Shown one piece after another: positions 41,099 through 49,052 of a DNA stretch of 64,000 nucleotides. The translations under genes and the position numbers were made by a program. Each line of letters opens with the position of its first letter. Within the stretch, counting starts at the first letter, position 1. The notes under the pieces are model-generated. The model saw only the letters and a list, made by a program, of their open reading frames with translations. It was not told where the DNA came from and ran no database searches. The stretch is from Ensifer sp. PDNC004 (GTDB taxonomy: Bacteria > Pseudomonadota > Alphaproteobacteria > Rhizobiales > Rhizobiaceae): positions 3,436,501 through 3,500,500 of the forward strand of contig NZ_CP070353.1 of the NCBI RefSeq assembly GCF_016919405.1. The letters run 5' to 3'.

Positions 41099-41549
41099 CT
41101 GCGCGAAGTTGCTCCACTCATGTCGCCGCTCGTCGTCTCGACAGTCACGACAAATTCTTGTCGCCCGACAAGAAACCCATCCGAAATCAGTGTGCTTGTC
41201 GCCCCTGTTATCGTATAAGGTGTTAAATAAGCTTGAAATACCCTGAAATACTAGGGGCTAATCCGCAACCGAGGGATGCGTCCGGCGCAGGGCAGGCTAC
41301 GGTTTTGGTGGTCTCGGTGTTCGCTTTCCGATCCATGATCACAATAAATCAGGCCCGTTTTCTTGCTGGAAGCGGGCCTGGACTTGGTCTGCCGTGATTT
41401 ACTTCTGTAACTCTTCGCGGCAACGTGATCTGTGCTGCGCCTGGAGTGCCTCGCGTCCCATCAAACCCTCAAATGTCGCCGTGGCACTTTGATCTGCTGC
41501 GTGTCTTTTGCCTTAAATCGAGGAAGATTTAAGGAGACATGCAACAGTC
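41099..41549. other. Intergenic region with an imperfect hairpin and a palindromic repeat
   Basis: These 451 bases contain no credible gene. An imperfect inverted repeat AGGCCCG...CGGGCCT lies at 41350-41380 without a T run. Near the right end lies the second copy of the TTAAATC/GATTTAA palindrome (listed separately). The left part should hold the promoter of the diguanylate cyclase gene. Confidence 0.4.
41495..41546. repeat. Dispersed palindromic element, copy 2
   Basis: CCTTAAATC-GAGGAA-GATTTAAGG (41511-41534), with outer TGCTGC (41495) and GCAACA (41541) partners. The core arms are identical to copy 1 at 36991; the loop differs. It directly follows the VOC gene stop at 41550 and may act as its transcript end. 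Confidence 0.65.
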
Positions 41550-42317
41550 TCAGCGCCTCGGCCCGACCAGTGCGAAAAGGGCGCCTTGCGGGTCGAGCGC
41601 CTGAACAATCCAGGCACCTCCCGGGACTTCCATCGGCTCCAGCACGATCTTGCCGCCGCCAGCCTTGATGCGTTCGATGGCGGCATCGATGGCCGGCACG
41701 TTGATATAGTAGAGCCAATAGGGCGCGGGCACTTCCTTCGGCTTGGTCATCATCCCGCCGATCGGGGCGCCGCCATGGGCGAAGATCTGGTAGATGCCCA
41801 TCTCGCCCATGTCCATGCCCTGGTCCTTGGTCCAGCCGAAGAGCTCGGAATAGAAGGGAAAGGCAGTGTCGAGGTCGCCGGAGGCAAGCTCGTGCCAGCC
41901 GATCAATCCGGGGGCCATCGGGTCGGTGACCGGCGGTGGATCGCCCGTCCCCTTGAAGACCGAGAACACCGCGCCGTGCGGGTCGGTGACGACGGCGAAA
42001 CGCCCGATGCCGGGGATATCGTCCGGCGCCCGGTGCACCTTGCCGCCCTTGGCGGCGATGCTGGCGGCGGTCGCATCGACATCGTCGACGCCGATATAAC
42101 CGAGCCAGGCGGGCGGCACGTTCATTTCAAGCGCGCCTTCCGGCATGGTCATCAGGCCGGCCACCGGAATCTCGCCGACGTTGAACAGGGTGTAGCTGAT
42201 GCCGGCCATGCCGGAATCGGCGGCATTCCACCCGACGACGTCCTTGTAGAACCGTTCGGCGGCCGCCATGTCGGTTGTCATCAGCTCGTACCAAACGAAT
42301 TTGCCGTGATCTGCCAT
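41550..42317 (-). CDS. VOC (glyoxalase/bleomycin-resistance fold) family protein, two domains
   Basis: A 255-residue protein made of two vicinal-oxygen-chelate domains (about 5-125 and 135-255). Each begins with the typical strand plus catalytic-like positions (FVWYELMTTDMAAAERFYKD and IGWHELASGDLDTAFPFYSE) and ends with DPHGAVFSVFKG or DPQGALFALVGP. Relatives are annotated as glyoxalases or hydroxylase-like proteins of unknown substrate. It is the last of three leftward accessory genes (with DUF1579 and DUF899), but gaps are 100 bases or more. Function is uncertain. Confidence 0.85.
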   Translation of the reverse strand: MADHGKFVWYELMTTDMAAAERFYKDVVGWNAADSGMAGISYTLFNVGEIPVAGLMTMPEGALEMNVPPAWLGYIGVDDVDATAASIAAKGGKVHRAPDDIPGIGRFAVVTDPHGAVFSVFKGTGDPPPVTDPMAPGLIGWHELASGDLDTAFPFYSELFGWTKDQGMDMGEMGIYQIFAHGGAPIGGMMTKPKEVPAPYWLYYINVPAIDAAIERIKAGGGKIVLEPMEVPGGAWIVQALDPQGALFALVGPRR

Positions 42318-42446
42318 TGCCTTCCTCCGATTGCCTTGGCGCGGCGTATTTCGCGCCGCTTGGTTGCCTGTTCGAATGAACTGTCGCAGGGGCAGCCTGA
42401 CGGGATGTGTGACCGCAAAGCCGAAGGGCGGCCGCCAGCATCGCTT

Positions 42447-42923
42447 TCAATCCCGGCGCAGGTACTCCGCGGTCATCAAATCTTTCCAGCGTCCGTCCGC
42501 TGTCTGCATTTGCGCCGTCAGTAGCCGCCGGGATGGACCGTCAAGCGTGATGACGTCACGGTAGCGCGCGGTCCGGTCGGGGGTCTCGAAATCCGGCCCT
42601 TCGCAGGAGAGGGAGAGGGACGTGCCGGCCGCGTCCAGTTCGCCGTCATAGATCCACATGTGCTTCATCATCGATCCGATCCAGGTGCCGACGTAACGCC
42701 CGGTCTGCGGATTGAAGCCGAGCGTCATCAAAGTCTGGCCGAAACTGCCACCCGGCATCGTTCCCTGACCTTCGCAGACGATCCAAAGGCCTTCGAGGGA
42801 CCGGACATGTTCGGTCCAGGGGCCGCTGCCGTCGGGCTCGCCATCGGATCCGGCTGTGCGAACCTGCCAGTCGCCCAGCAATTGCTCAAGCCAGCGGTGC
42901 GGTTCTTCCGGTTCTGCTCTCAC
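42447..42923 (-). CDS. DUF1579 family protein
   Basis: A 158-residue protein of the DUF1579 family, of unknown function. HRWLEQLLGDWQVRTAGSDG, LEGLWIVCEGQGTMPGG, MTLGFNPQTGRYVGTWIGSM and DGELDAAGTSLSLSCEGPDF follow the family pattern of a lipocalin-like beta barrel. I start at GTG 42923 because AAGGA is well placed 7 bases upstream; the open frame extends 16 codons further. It lies 107 bases from the DUF899 gene on the same strand. Confidence 0.8.
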   Translation of the reverse strand: MRAEPEEPHRWLEQLLGDWQVRTAGSDGEPDGSGPWTEHVRSLEGLWIVCEGQGTMPGGSFGQTLMTLGFNPQTGRYVGTWIGSMMKHMWIYDGELDAAGTSLSLSCEGPDFETPDRTARYRDVITLDGPSRRLLTAQMQTADGRWKDLMTAEYLRRD

Positions 42924-43030
42924 GGGATTTCCTTGTTGGGCACGTGCGGGCACAGGCAAGCGGCCCGGCACGCGAGCGTTCTCAAAACGATTTCGCGGGC
43001 GAAAAGTTCCGCCCGCGGCGGATGCGAAGG

Positions 43031-43759
43031 TCAGCCTGCCTTGCGGCCCGGCTCCTTGTCGTATTCGTCGTGGCGCCGGACGAAGTCCATCGTACCGTCT
43101 TCGTTGCGGCCCTTCGGCGCGCGGTCGAGCAGCATCAGTGTGCCCACCAGTTCCTCGAGCCCTCGGGCATAGGACGAATAGGTGTGGTAGACCGTGCCGT
43201 CCTCGCTCTTCTGAAAGGCGCTGAGACCGGGCAGTTCCTCATGCGCATTGGCGCTTTCGATGTCGGTGAAATTGTAACCGACCTTACCACTGGCGAGTTC
43301 GTCTGCCGAAAAGGCCACGTGGAAGTCATGGTTGAAGCCGTTGCCTTGCGCCGAGACCCAGGGGAAATGCCAGTCCATGCGTTTCTTGTAGGCTTCGATT
43401 TTGACCAGCGGCGCGTTCGATGTGGCGATCAGCGTGACGTCGTGATGGTTGAGGTGCGGCAGCATGCCGGCGAAGTGATCGACCAGGAAGGAGCAGCCGG
43501 GGCAGCCGGCCTCCCAGGTGGGGCCGAACATGAAATGATAGACCATGAGCTGGCTGCGGCCGTCGAAAAGCTCGGAGAGTGATCTGCGGCCCGCCGGCGT
43601 ATCGAAGACGTAGGTCTTTTCCATCTTCACCCAGGGCAAGGCCAGCCGGGCGGCATTGACCTTGTCGCGTGCGTGGGTGTGTTCCTTTTCCAGCGCAAGT
43701 AGGTCTCTGCGCGCCTTCAGCCACTCTCCAGGCGATACCACTGCGTGGTCCTGTCTCAT
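43031..43759 (-). CDS. DUF899 family thioredoxin-like protein
   Basis: A 242-residue DUF899 protein, a thioredoxin-fold family. YVFDTPAGRRSLSELFDGRS, YHFMFGPTWEAGCPGCSFLV (a CxxC-type CPGC motif) and ATSNAPLVKIEAYKKRMDWH match the family. The CxxC suggests a redox role, but no substrate is known. ATG 43759 follows GGAGGAACGGGC; the frame extends 6 codons upstream. It is divergent from a MarR gene, with a 12-base palindrome between them, so it is probably controlled by that MarR. Confidence 0.82.
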   Translation of the reverse strand: MRQDHAVVSPGEWLKARRDLLALEKEHTHARDKVNAARLALPWVKMEKTYVFDTPAGRRSLSELFDGRSQLMVYHFMFGPTWEAGCPGCSFLVDHFAGMLPHLNHHDVTLIATSNAPLVKIEAYKKRMDWHFPWVSAQGNGFNHDFHVAFSADELASGKVGYNFTDIESANAHEELPGLSAFQKSEDGTVYHTYSSYARGLEELVGTLMLLDRAPKGRNEDGTMDFVRRHDEYDKEPGRKAG

Positions 43760-43797
43760 GCCCGTTCCTCCTTCCAACGTTGCACTTGACTATTTAC

Positions 43798-43809
43798 GTT
43801 GATATCAAC
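43798..43809. promoter_or_regulatory. Palindromic operator GTTGATATCAAC
   Basis: A perfect 12-base palindrome lying between divergent DUF899 and MarR genes. TTGACT at 43786-43791 and CATTAA at 43809-43814 are spaced 17 bases apart, so the palindrome would fill the spacer of the rightward promoter. It is a likely binding site for the adjacent MarR protein. Confidence 0.55.
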
Positions 43810-43820
43810 ATTAATCGGCC

Positions 43821-44267
43821 ATGTCAAAGATGCCGCTCGTTTCGTTCGATACCACCCTGCATGTGAAGGACACCTGCCTCTGCCTGCATGTGCAGCGTGC
43901 CGCGCGCGCCCTTGCCCGCCGGTTCGACGAGGGGCTGCGCCCGCTCGATATCACCAACGGACAGTTCTCTCTGCTGATGTCGCTCAACCGCCCGGTAGCG
44001 CCCAATATGGGCTCGGTGGCATCGCTTCTCGCCATGGACCGGACGACCTTGACGGCGGCGCTGAAGCCGCTGGAACGGCGCGGCCTGGTCGAAAGCTTCC
44101 CGGATGCCGACGACCGGCGGTCGCGCCGATTGCGGCTGACGCTGGAGGGGCAGGGGCTGCTGGCGCGCGCCGTGCCGATCTGGCGGGACCTCCATGAGGC
44201 GCTCGATCCGGTGTTCGGGGACGGTGGTCCGGACCGCCTGCGTGCGGATCTCCTAAGGCTGGCCTGA
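43821..44267 (+). CDS. MarR family transcriptional regulator
   Basis: A 148-residue MarR-type winged-helix repressor. The DNA-binding core is MGSVASLLAMDRTTLTAALK, followed by PLERRGLVESFPDADDRRSR, the wing with the conserved Asp-Arg-Arg. An N-terminal dimerisation helix contains Cys-rich LHVKDTCLCLHVQRAARALA, with two Cys separated by one residue that could sense oxidants. It is divergent from the DUF899 gene across a perfect 12-base palindrome. It is followed tail to tail (11 bases) by another MarR gene. Confidence 0.88.
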   Translation: MSKMPLVSFDTTLHVKDTCLCLHVQRAARALARRFDEGLRPLDITNGQFSLLMSLNRPVAPNMGSVASLLAMDRTTLTAALKPLERRGLVESFPDADDRRSRRLRLTLEGQGLLARAVPIWRDLHEALDPVFGDGGPDRLRADLLRLA

Positions 44268-44278
44268 CCGGCAGTCGG

Positions 44279-44752
44279 TCAGTCCTCGGACCGCTCTGGC
44301 GTGGGGCGTTCCCTGAGTACCTCGATCACCTCGGCGATCAAGGCGGAAGCCTGGCGTAGCCGCCTTTCGCCGAGCGCGCCGCCCAGGCCATCCGCCCAGG
44401 CCGCCTGCCGCTCCTTGATATCGTGCAGCGCTGTATCTCCCGCCGCGGTCAGGACCATGAGCTTCGCCCTCTGGTGGGTCGGGTTGCCCCTGTAGGCGAT
44501 CAGCCCTTCGGCCTCCAGGAGATCGGCGATGCGCTGCACGCCCTGGCGCGCAAGGCCGAGCGCGCGTGCCGCATCGGCCACCGACATCGGCGCATGGTTT
44601 GCCGCGGCCAGCACCTGCCAGCGGGCGCTCGTTTGTCCGGAAGGTTTGGCGAGCGCATCGCCGGCCTGGGTCAGGGGCCCCGCCAGCCGTAATACCGATA
44701 TGGCGAACTCCGCAAAGGCGTCTCCGGCGGGTGTCCGATCAGGATCTTTCAT
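44279..44752 (-). CDS. MarR family transcriptional regulator, putative repressor of the two GFA genes
   Basis: A 157-residue MarR-type regulator. SVADAARALGLARQGVQRIA is the recognition region and GLIAYRGNPTHQRAKLMVLT the wing. I start at ATG 44752; the longer frame up to 44821 would run through a palindromic operator (44785-44802) and lacks family similarity. The operator lies between this gene and the divergent GFA gene at 44848. A near-identical palindrome precedes the second GFA gene, so this regulator probably controls both and itself. Confidence 0.85.
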   Translation of the reverse strand: MKDPDRTPAGDAFAEFAISVLRLAGPLTQAGDALAKPSGQTSARWQVLAAANHAPMSVADAARALGLARQGVQRIADLLEAEGLIAYRGNPTHQRAKLMVLTAAGDTALHDIKERQAAWADGLGGALGERRLRQASALIAEVIEVLRERPTPERSED

Positions 44753-44784
44753 GTTGACAGCACCAGCGTCGTGTGAATGTTTAT

Positions 44785-44802
44785 ATGACATCATGTTGTC
44801 AT
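44785..44802. promoter_or_regulatory. MarR operator 1 (ATGACA-N6-TGTCAT)
   Basis: ATGACATCATGTTGTCAT, an inverted repeat with 6-bp arms. The inner 16 bases differ at only two positions from operator 2 at 45279. It sits between the divergent MarR gene (44752) and GFA gene (44848). Confidence 0.6.
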
Positions 44803-44847
44803 GATGCAGTTGTTTCGGCAAGTCATTTTAGCAAGGGAGATGAGAGC

Positions 44848-45255
44848 ATGGCGAGAAGGACTTACAGCGGCGGTTGCCATTGCGGCAAGCTCAGATACGA
44901 GGCGACTTTCGATCTCGATGCCGGGACGACGCGATGCAATTGCTCGTTCTGCGGCAAAGCCCGCTACTGGGGTGCGCAGGTCCAGCCGGAAGATTTTCGC
45001 CTCCTGTCGCCGGAAGATCAGGTTGGCCGGTATCAATTCGGCGCTAAGGTTGGCAATCACCGTTTCTGCCCAGCCTGCGGCATCGCCTCCTATAGCCACG
45101 GTTATGTCGAGGAACTCGGCGGCGCCTATTACAGCGTCAATGTTGCCACGCTGGATGATATCGATCCATCGGTACTTGCCGAGGTGTCGGTGCAATATCT
45201 GGATGGCCGGAACGACCGATGGGATCAAACACCCGCCGAAGTCCGTCATCTCTGA
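44848..45255 (+). CDS. GFA family glutathione-dependent formaldehyde-activating-like protein, copy 1
   Basis: A 135-residue zinc protein of the GFA family, whose founding member forms S-hydroxymethylglutathione from formaldehyde and glutathione. The Cys set is GGCHCGKLRYEA (CxC), RCNCSFCGKARYW (CxxC) and HRFCPACGIASYSHG (CxxC), all present. Start ATG 44848 follows GGGAG. A palindromic operator lies 46 bases upstream. Its sequence is clearly related to copy 2 at 45398 (shared GGAYYSVNVA and a common RHL C-terminus), so they arose by duplication. Most GFA paralogues have no proven substrate. Confidence 0.9.
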   Translation: MARRTYSGGCHCGKLRYEATFDLDAGTTRCNCSFCGKARYWGAQVQPEDFRLLSPEDQVGRYQFGAKVGNHRFCPACGIASYSHGYVEELGGAYYSVNVATLDDIDPSVLAEVSVQYLDGRNDRWDQTPAEVRHL

Positions 45256-45278
45256 CGCGTGCCGGGATTCGGTTCTTA

Positions 45279-45298
45279 ATTGACAATATGTTGTCAAT
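45279..45298. promoter_or_regulatory. MarR operator 2 (ATTGACA-N6-TGTCAAT)
   Basis: ATTGACAATATGTTGTCAAT, a 20-base palindrome with 7-bp arms, matching operator 1 apart from two inner bases. Its left arm doubles as a TTGACA -35-like hexamer for the second GFA gene. Confidence 0.6.
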
Positions 45299-45322
45299 AT
45301 GGCACTTGCATTGCATGAGCTT

Positions 45323-45351
45323 CACCCGGCAGGCATATCGCCTGCCGGGTG
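45323..45351 (+). other. Stable leader hairpin ahead of GFA copy 2
   Basis: A perfect 12-bp stem CACCCGGCAGGC / GCCTGCCGGGTG with loop ATATC. It lies between operator 2 and the ATG of GFA copy 2, with no T run behind it, so it is more likely an mRNA leader structure or an insulating element than a terminator. Confidence 0.55.
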
Positions 45352-45397
45352 GGCGGCAATATGGGGGCTGACGGGCCCACCAGCGGGAGCGACAGCT

Positions 45398-45802
45398 ATG
45401 AAACTGACCTACAAAGGAAGCTGCCATTGCGGAAACATCCGCTATGAGGCCGATATCGACCTCGATGCCGGCACCGGCAAATGCAACTGCTCGATTTGCT
45501 GGAAGCGGCGCTACTGGGGGGTGGTCGTGAAGCCCGACGCCTTCCGGCTGCAGTGCGACGAAGCCAACATCGCCGACTACCAGTTCGGCAGCAACAGCGT
45601 GCATCACCGCTTCTGCAGGACCTGCGGCGTTGCCGCCTTCGGTCACGGCTACATCGAGGAGATCGGCGGCGCCTACTATTCCGTCAACGTCGCCTGCCTC
45701 GACGATCTCGACCCGGCGGTGCTGGCCGAAGCACCGGTGCAATACATGGACGGGCGCAACAACAACTGGTTCCACGCGCCGGCCGAGACGCGTCATCTCT
45801 GA
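45398..45802 (+). CDS. GFA family glutathione-dependent formaldehyde-activating-like protein, copy 2
   Basis: A 134-residue paralogue of the protein at 44848. Zinc ligands are GSCHCGNIRYEADI, KCNCSICWKRRYWG and HRFCRTCGVAAFGHG. It keeps the GGAYYSVNVACLDDLDP block and the same C-terminal RHL. I start at ATG 45398 behind GGGAG; a longer frame from 45299 runs through the leader hairpin. Operator 2 lies about 100 bases upstream, so it is expected to share the MarR control of copy 1. Confidence 0.9.
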   Translation: MKLTYKGSCHCGNIRYEADIDLDAGTGKCNCSICWKRRYWGVVVKPDAFRLQCDEANIADYQFGSNSVHHRFCRTCGVAAFGHGYIEEIGGAYYSVNVACLDDLDPAVLAEAPVQYMDGRNNNWFHAPAETRHL

Positions 45803-45820
45803 CGCCCGTGGCCAAGCTGG

Positions 45821-46249
45821 TCACATCTTGCGAAATTCGAGGTGGTAGATGACCTCCTCGCCGGTTGCCGGGTCCACGCCCGGCGCGCCGTAGATCACCA
45901 GCTTGTCGCCTTGCAGGGCAAAGGGGCGGATCAGGTCGGAGACGCCCCAGGCCGGGTTCCAGCTTGCCTCGACATGATGGATGATCCGGCCGTCCTTGAG
46001 CGAATAGGAGCCGGAATAGGCGAGCATGGAATCAAACAGTGCCGCTTTTTCGTTGTGAGAGGGCACGAGCCCTTTGAGCTGTGGCCGATCGCGCTTCACC
46101 ACGACGGCAGTCATCCGGCCATCCGGAAAATACGAGAGATAACCGATGGGGTCAGGACCCATGGCATCGCTGACCTCGCCAGTGGCGACGACCTCGCGCG
46201 TCCAGGAAAGCATCTTCCAGGTGCCGAGCAATCCAGACTCGTCCGCCAT
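45821..46249 (-). CDS. Lipocalin-like domain protein
   Basis: A 142-residue protein of the lipocalin-like family (PF13924 type). LLGTWKMLSWTREVVATGEV, GYLSYFPDGRMTAVVVKRDR and SYSLKDGRIIHHVEASWNPA match the repeated beta-strand pattern of the family, whose ligands are unknown. There is no signal peptide, so it is likely cytoplasmic. A perfect ATTTTAG-N6-CTAAAAT palindrome lies 15 bases upstream of its start and could be an operator. Confidence 0.8.
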   Translation of the reverse strand: MADESGLLGTWKMLSWTREVVATGEVSDAMGPDPIGYLSYFPDGRMTAVVVKRDRPQLKGLVPSHNEKAALFDSMLAYSGSYSLKDGRIIHHVEASWNPAWGVSDLIRPFALQGDKLVIYGAPGVDPATGEEVIYHLEFRKM

Positions 46250-46263
46250 GATCCACCTGTGTG

Positions 46264-46283
46264 ATTTTAGGGTAAACTAAAAT
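46264..46283. promoter_or_regulatory. Palindrome ATTTTAG-N6-CTAAAAT
   Basis: A 20-base inverted repeat with perfect 7-bp arms, directly upstream of the lipocalin-like gene on the minus strand. AT-rich in a GC-rich genome, it is a candidate operator overlapping the promoter. No regulator gene is adjacent. Confidence 0.4.
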
Positions 46284-46334
46284 AACAGATGGTTCCTGTC
46301 CGGCAAAGCCGGGCCTATCCCTAGGACGAGATCA

Positions 46335-46366
46335 AAGAAAAGGGCCCCCGCCGCGCGGGAGCCCTT
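46335..46366 (-). terminator. Intrinsic terminator of ilvD
   Basis: The stem AGGGCcCCCGC / GCGGGaGCCCT with a tight loop; on the minus strand it is followed by TTTTCTTT. It lies 44 bases after the ilvD stop. Confidence 0.85.
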
Positions 46367-46409
46367 CGTTGTTTCTTGCGCCTCTCGAGCGCTGCCAGAA
46401 CGTGGCTGG

Positions 46410-48248
46410 TCAGTGCTCGCCGAGGTCGCGCACGGCGCCACGGTCGGCGGAGGTGGCGAAAGCCGCATAGGCCTTCAGCGCCGTCGTCACCTTGCGCTTG
46501 CGCTGTTCGGTCGGCTTCCAGCCCTGGGCGTCCTGCTCGGTACGGCGCTTGGCAAGTTCCGCCTCGTCGACGCGCAGGCTGATCGTGCGGTTCGGGATGT
46601 CGATATCGATCATGTCGCCCTCGCGCACCAGGCCGATCGTGCCGCCATTGGCCGCTTCCGGCGAAACGTGGCCGATCGACAGGCCCGAGGTGCCGCCGGA
46701 GAAGCGGCCGTCGGTGATCAGCGCGCAGGCTTTGCCGAGGCCCTTCGATTTCAGGTAGCTCGTCGGATAGAGCATTTCCTGCATGCCCGGGCCGCCCTTC
46801 GGGCCTTCATAGCGGATGACGACGACGTCGCCGGCCTTGATCTCGTTGGCAAGGATCGCCTTGACCGACGCGTCCTGGCTTTCGAATACCCGGGCAGGGC
46901 CCGAGAATTTCAGGATGCTCTCGTCGACGCCCGCGGTCTTCACGATGCAGCCGTCGATGGCGATGTTGCCCTTGAGGACGGCGAGGCCGCCATCCTTGGA
47001 GAAGGGATGTTCGACCGAGCGGATGACGCCCTTTTCGCGGTCGGTGTCGAGCTCGTCCCAGCGGGCTTCCTGGCTGAAGGCGACCTGGGTCGGGATGCCG
47101 CCCGGTGCTGCACGGAAGAAATTGCGGACCGTTTCGCTCGACGTGCGGGTGATGTCCCAGCGGTCGATGGCGTCGCCGATCGTGGCGCTGTGCACCGTCG
47201 GGCAATCGCGGTTGATGAGGCCGCCCTTTTCCAGTTCGCCGAGGATCGACATGATACCGCCGGCGCGGTGCACGTCTTCCATGTGCACGTCGCTTTTCGC
47301 CGGAGCGACCTTCGACAGGCACGGAACCTTGCGCGACAGGCGGTCGATGTCCGCCATGGTGAAATCGACCTCGCCCTCATGGGCGGCGGCGAGAATGTGC
47401 AGCACGGTGTTGGTCGAGCCTCCCATGGCGATATCGAGCGCCATGGCGTTTTCAAACGCCTTCTTCGAGGCGACATTGCGCGGCAGGACGCTGTTGTCGT
47501 CCTGCTCGTAGTGGCGGCGGGTGATGTCGACGATCAGGTGGCCGGCTTCGACGAACAGGCGCTTGCGGTCGGCGTGGGTGGCGAGCGTCGAGCCGTTGCC
47601 GGGCAGCGACAGGCCGAGGGCTTCGGTCAGACAGTTCATCGAGTTGGCCGTGAACATGCCGGAGCAGGAGCCGCAGGTAGGGCAGGCGGAGCGCTCGATA
47701 ACCTTGACGTCTTCATCGGAAACATTGTCGTCGGCTGCGGCGACCATGGCGTCGACCAGGTCGAGTGCGTGCGTCTTGCCGTGGAGCACAACCTTGCCTG
47801 CTTCCATCGGGCCGCCGGAAACGAAGACGGCGGGAATGTTGAGGCGGAGCGCCGCCATCAGCATGCCGGGGGTGATCTTGTCGCAGTTCGAGATGCAGAC
47901 CATGGCGTCGGCGCAGTGCGCGTTGACCATGTACTCGACGCTATCGGCGATGATCTCGCGCGAGGGCAACGAATAGAGCATGCCGTCGTGGCCCATGGCG
48001 ATACCGTCGTCGACGGCGATGGTGTTGAATTCCTTGGCGACGCCGCCGGCAGCCTCGATCTCGCGGGCAACAAGCTGGCCAAGATCCTTGAGGTGCACGT
48101 GGCCCGGCACGAACTGGGTGAACGAGTTCACCACCGCAATAATCGGCTTGCCAAAATCGCTGTCCTTCATGCCCGTCGCGCGCCAGAGGCCGCGGGCGCC
48201 GGCCATGTTACGGCCGTGGGTGGTGGTACGTGAGCGATAGGCAGGCAT
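46410..48248 (-). CDS. ilvD: Dihydroxy-acid dehydratase
   Basis: A 612-residue iron-sulfur enzyme that dehydrates 2,3-dihydroxy-acids to 2-oxo acids in isoleucine and valine synthesis. [38 protein letters not shown] and [20 protein letters not shown] hold the three cluster cysteines; [20 protein letters not shown] is the C-terminal signature. I start at ATG 48248 (MPAYRS), the family start, rather than 7 codons upstream. It is monocistronic, with its own terminator. Confidence 0.97.
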   Translation of the reverse strand: MPAYRSRTTTHGRNMAGARGLWRATGMKDSDFGKPIIAVVNSFTQFVPGHVHLKDLGQLVAREIEAAGGVAKEFNTIAVDDGIAMGHDGMLYSLPSREIIADSVEYMVNAHCADAMVCISNCDKITPGMLMAALRLNIPAVFVSGGPMEAGKVVLHGKTHALDLVDAMVAAADDNVSDEDVKVIERSACPTCGSCSGMFTANSMNCLTEALGLSLPGNGSTLATHADRKRLFVEAGHLIVDITRRHYEQDDNSVLPRNVASKKAFENAMALDIAMGGSTNTVLHILAAAHEGEVDFTMADIDRLSRKVPCLSKVAPAKSDVHMEDVHRAGGIMSILGELEKGGLINRDCPTVHSATIGDAIDRWDITRTSSETVRNFFRAAPGGIPTQVAFSQEARWDELDTDREKGVIRSVEHPFSKDGGLAVLKGNIAIDGCIVKTAGVDESILKFSGPARVFESQDASVKAILANEIKAGDVVVIRYEGPKGGPGMQEMLYPTSYLKSKGLGKACALITDGRFSGGTSGLSIGHVSPEAANGGTIGLVREGDMIDIDIPNRTISLRVDEAELAKRRTEQDAQGWKPTEQRKRKVTTALKAYAAFATSADRGAVRDLGEH

Positions 48249-48549
48249 GGCATGTTCCTTCACGGACAAGGGGTATTGCTCGGGAATGGCGATCCCTGAT
48301 CGCCACCGAATGGGCTACCTAGCGCAAAATTGCGTGCGCGTCATCTTTTGCGTCAGATTATTTCGACGCCGCGCGCGCTGTCGCGCCGGGCTTTCGCCTG
48401 TTCGGAAACCAAATCTAGACCGCGGCCGGCGTCTTCCACAACACCCACTTAAGCGCTTTACGGAAATCTTATGCCGGGCGCCGGAAGTCGCAATCGAAAC
48501 CGGACGCCTGCCGGGTCTAGCCTTGCCGCATCGAATAGGGATGCGTGCC
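48249..48549. other. Divergent region between ilvD and a hypothetical gene
   Basis: These 301 bases hold the hairpin GGCGAT-CCCTG-ATCGCC (48287-48303), within the ilvD leader, and lower-GC sequence around 48320-48360. No leader peptide rich in Ile, Leu or Val was found on the ilvD side, so classic attenuation is not supported. Confidence 0.35.
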
Positions 48550-49041
48550 ATGTCTCTTCAGGATTTCAAGATCCGTCGTCATATTCTTCCGGCCCTGCGT
48601 AAGGTCGATGTGGACCAGGAGCTGACCGGTGGCGAAACGGTTGCGCAAGCGCTCGATGCGCTGATGCTTCGACTGACCGCCGTTCGCCGCCTGCGCGAGC
48701 ACCATGTCTGGGAAGCCGTGCGGGTGATCGCGGACATGCCGGATCTGGCGGCTGGAGAATGGCCGTCGCGCCGGTTCCGTGAACTGATGGCTGCCGATGC
48801 ACTGGTCGATGCCGTCATTCACCTGACGTCGGCGACCGAGCCGAAACTGTGCCTTCGAACGCTCAGTCACGAGTTCGGGCTGTGGACCTGCGCGCTGCGC
48901 TATCAGCCACCCGGAGCCGGCCGCATCACCTTCAAGGCACGGCATGCCGACCTTGCCGCGGCGATCCTTGGCGCCTTCCTGCGCTCCTGCCGCGGCCATC
49001 AGCTTGCGGCTGCTGCCGGCCGTGGCCAACTTCCCACCTGA
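48550..49041 (+). CDS. Conserved-looking hypothetical protein (163 aa)
   Basis: A 163-residue soluble protein that I do not recognise. It starts MSLQDFKIRRHILPALRKVD and contains DALMLRLTAVRRLREHHVWE, DALVDAVIHLTSATEPKLCL and EFGLWTCALRYQPPGAGRIT. It is helical and Arg-rich, with no signal peptide or membrane helix. ATG 48550 follows AGGGAT; an in-frame ATG at 48541 is possible. It ends 11 bases before a DapA-like gene on the same strand, so the two are probably co-transcribed. Base composition and codon use resemble real neighbouring genes. Confidence 0.6.
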   Translation: MSLQDFKIRRHILPALRKVDVDQELTGGETVAQALDALMLRLTAVRRLREHHVWEAVRVIADMPDLAAGEWPSRRFRELMAADALVDAVIHLTSATEPKLCLRTLSHEFGLWTCALRYQPPGAGRITFKARHADLAAAILGAFLRSCRGHQLAAAAGRGQLPT

Positions 49042-49052
49042 AGGATATTTCC

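Noticed and set aside
41350..41380. Intrinsic terminator with AGGCCCG...CGGGCCT arms
   Set aside because: Arms are imperfect, the loop is long, and there is no T run on either strand.
48249..48420. Branched-chain amino acid attenuator in front of ilvD
   Set aside because: There is one small hairpin but no Ile/Leu/Val-rich leader frame and no terminator stem with a T run.
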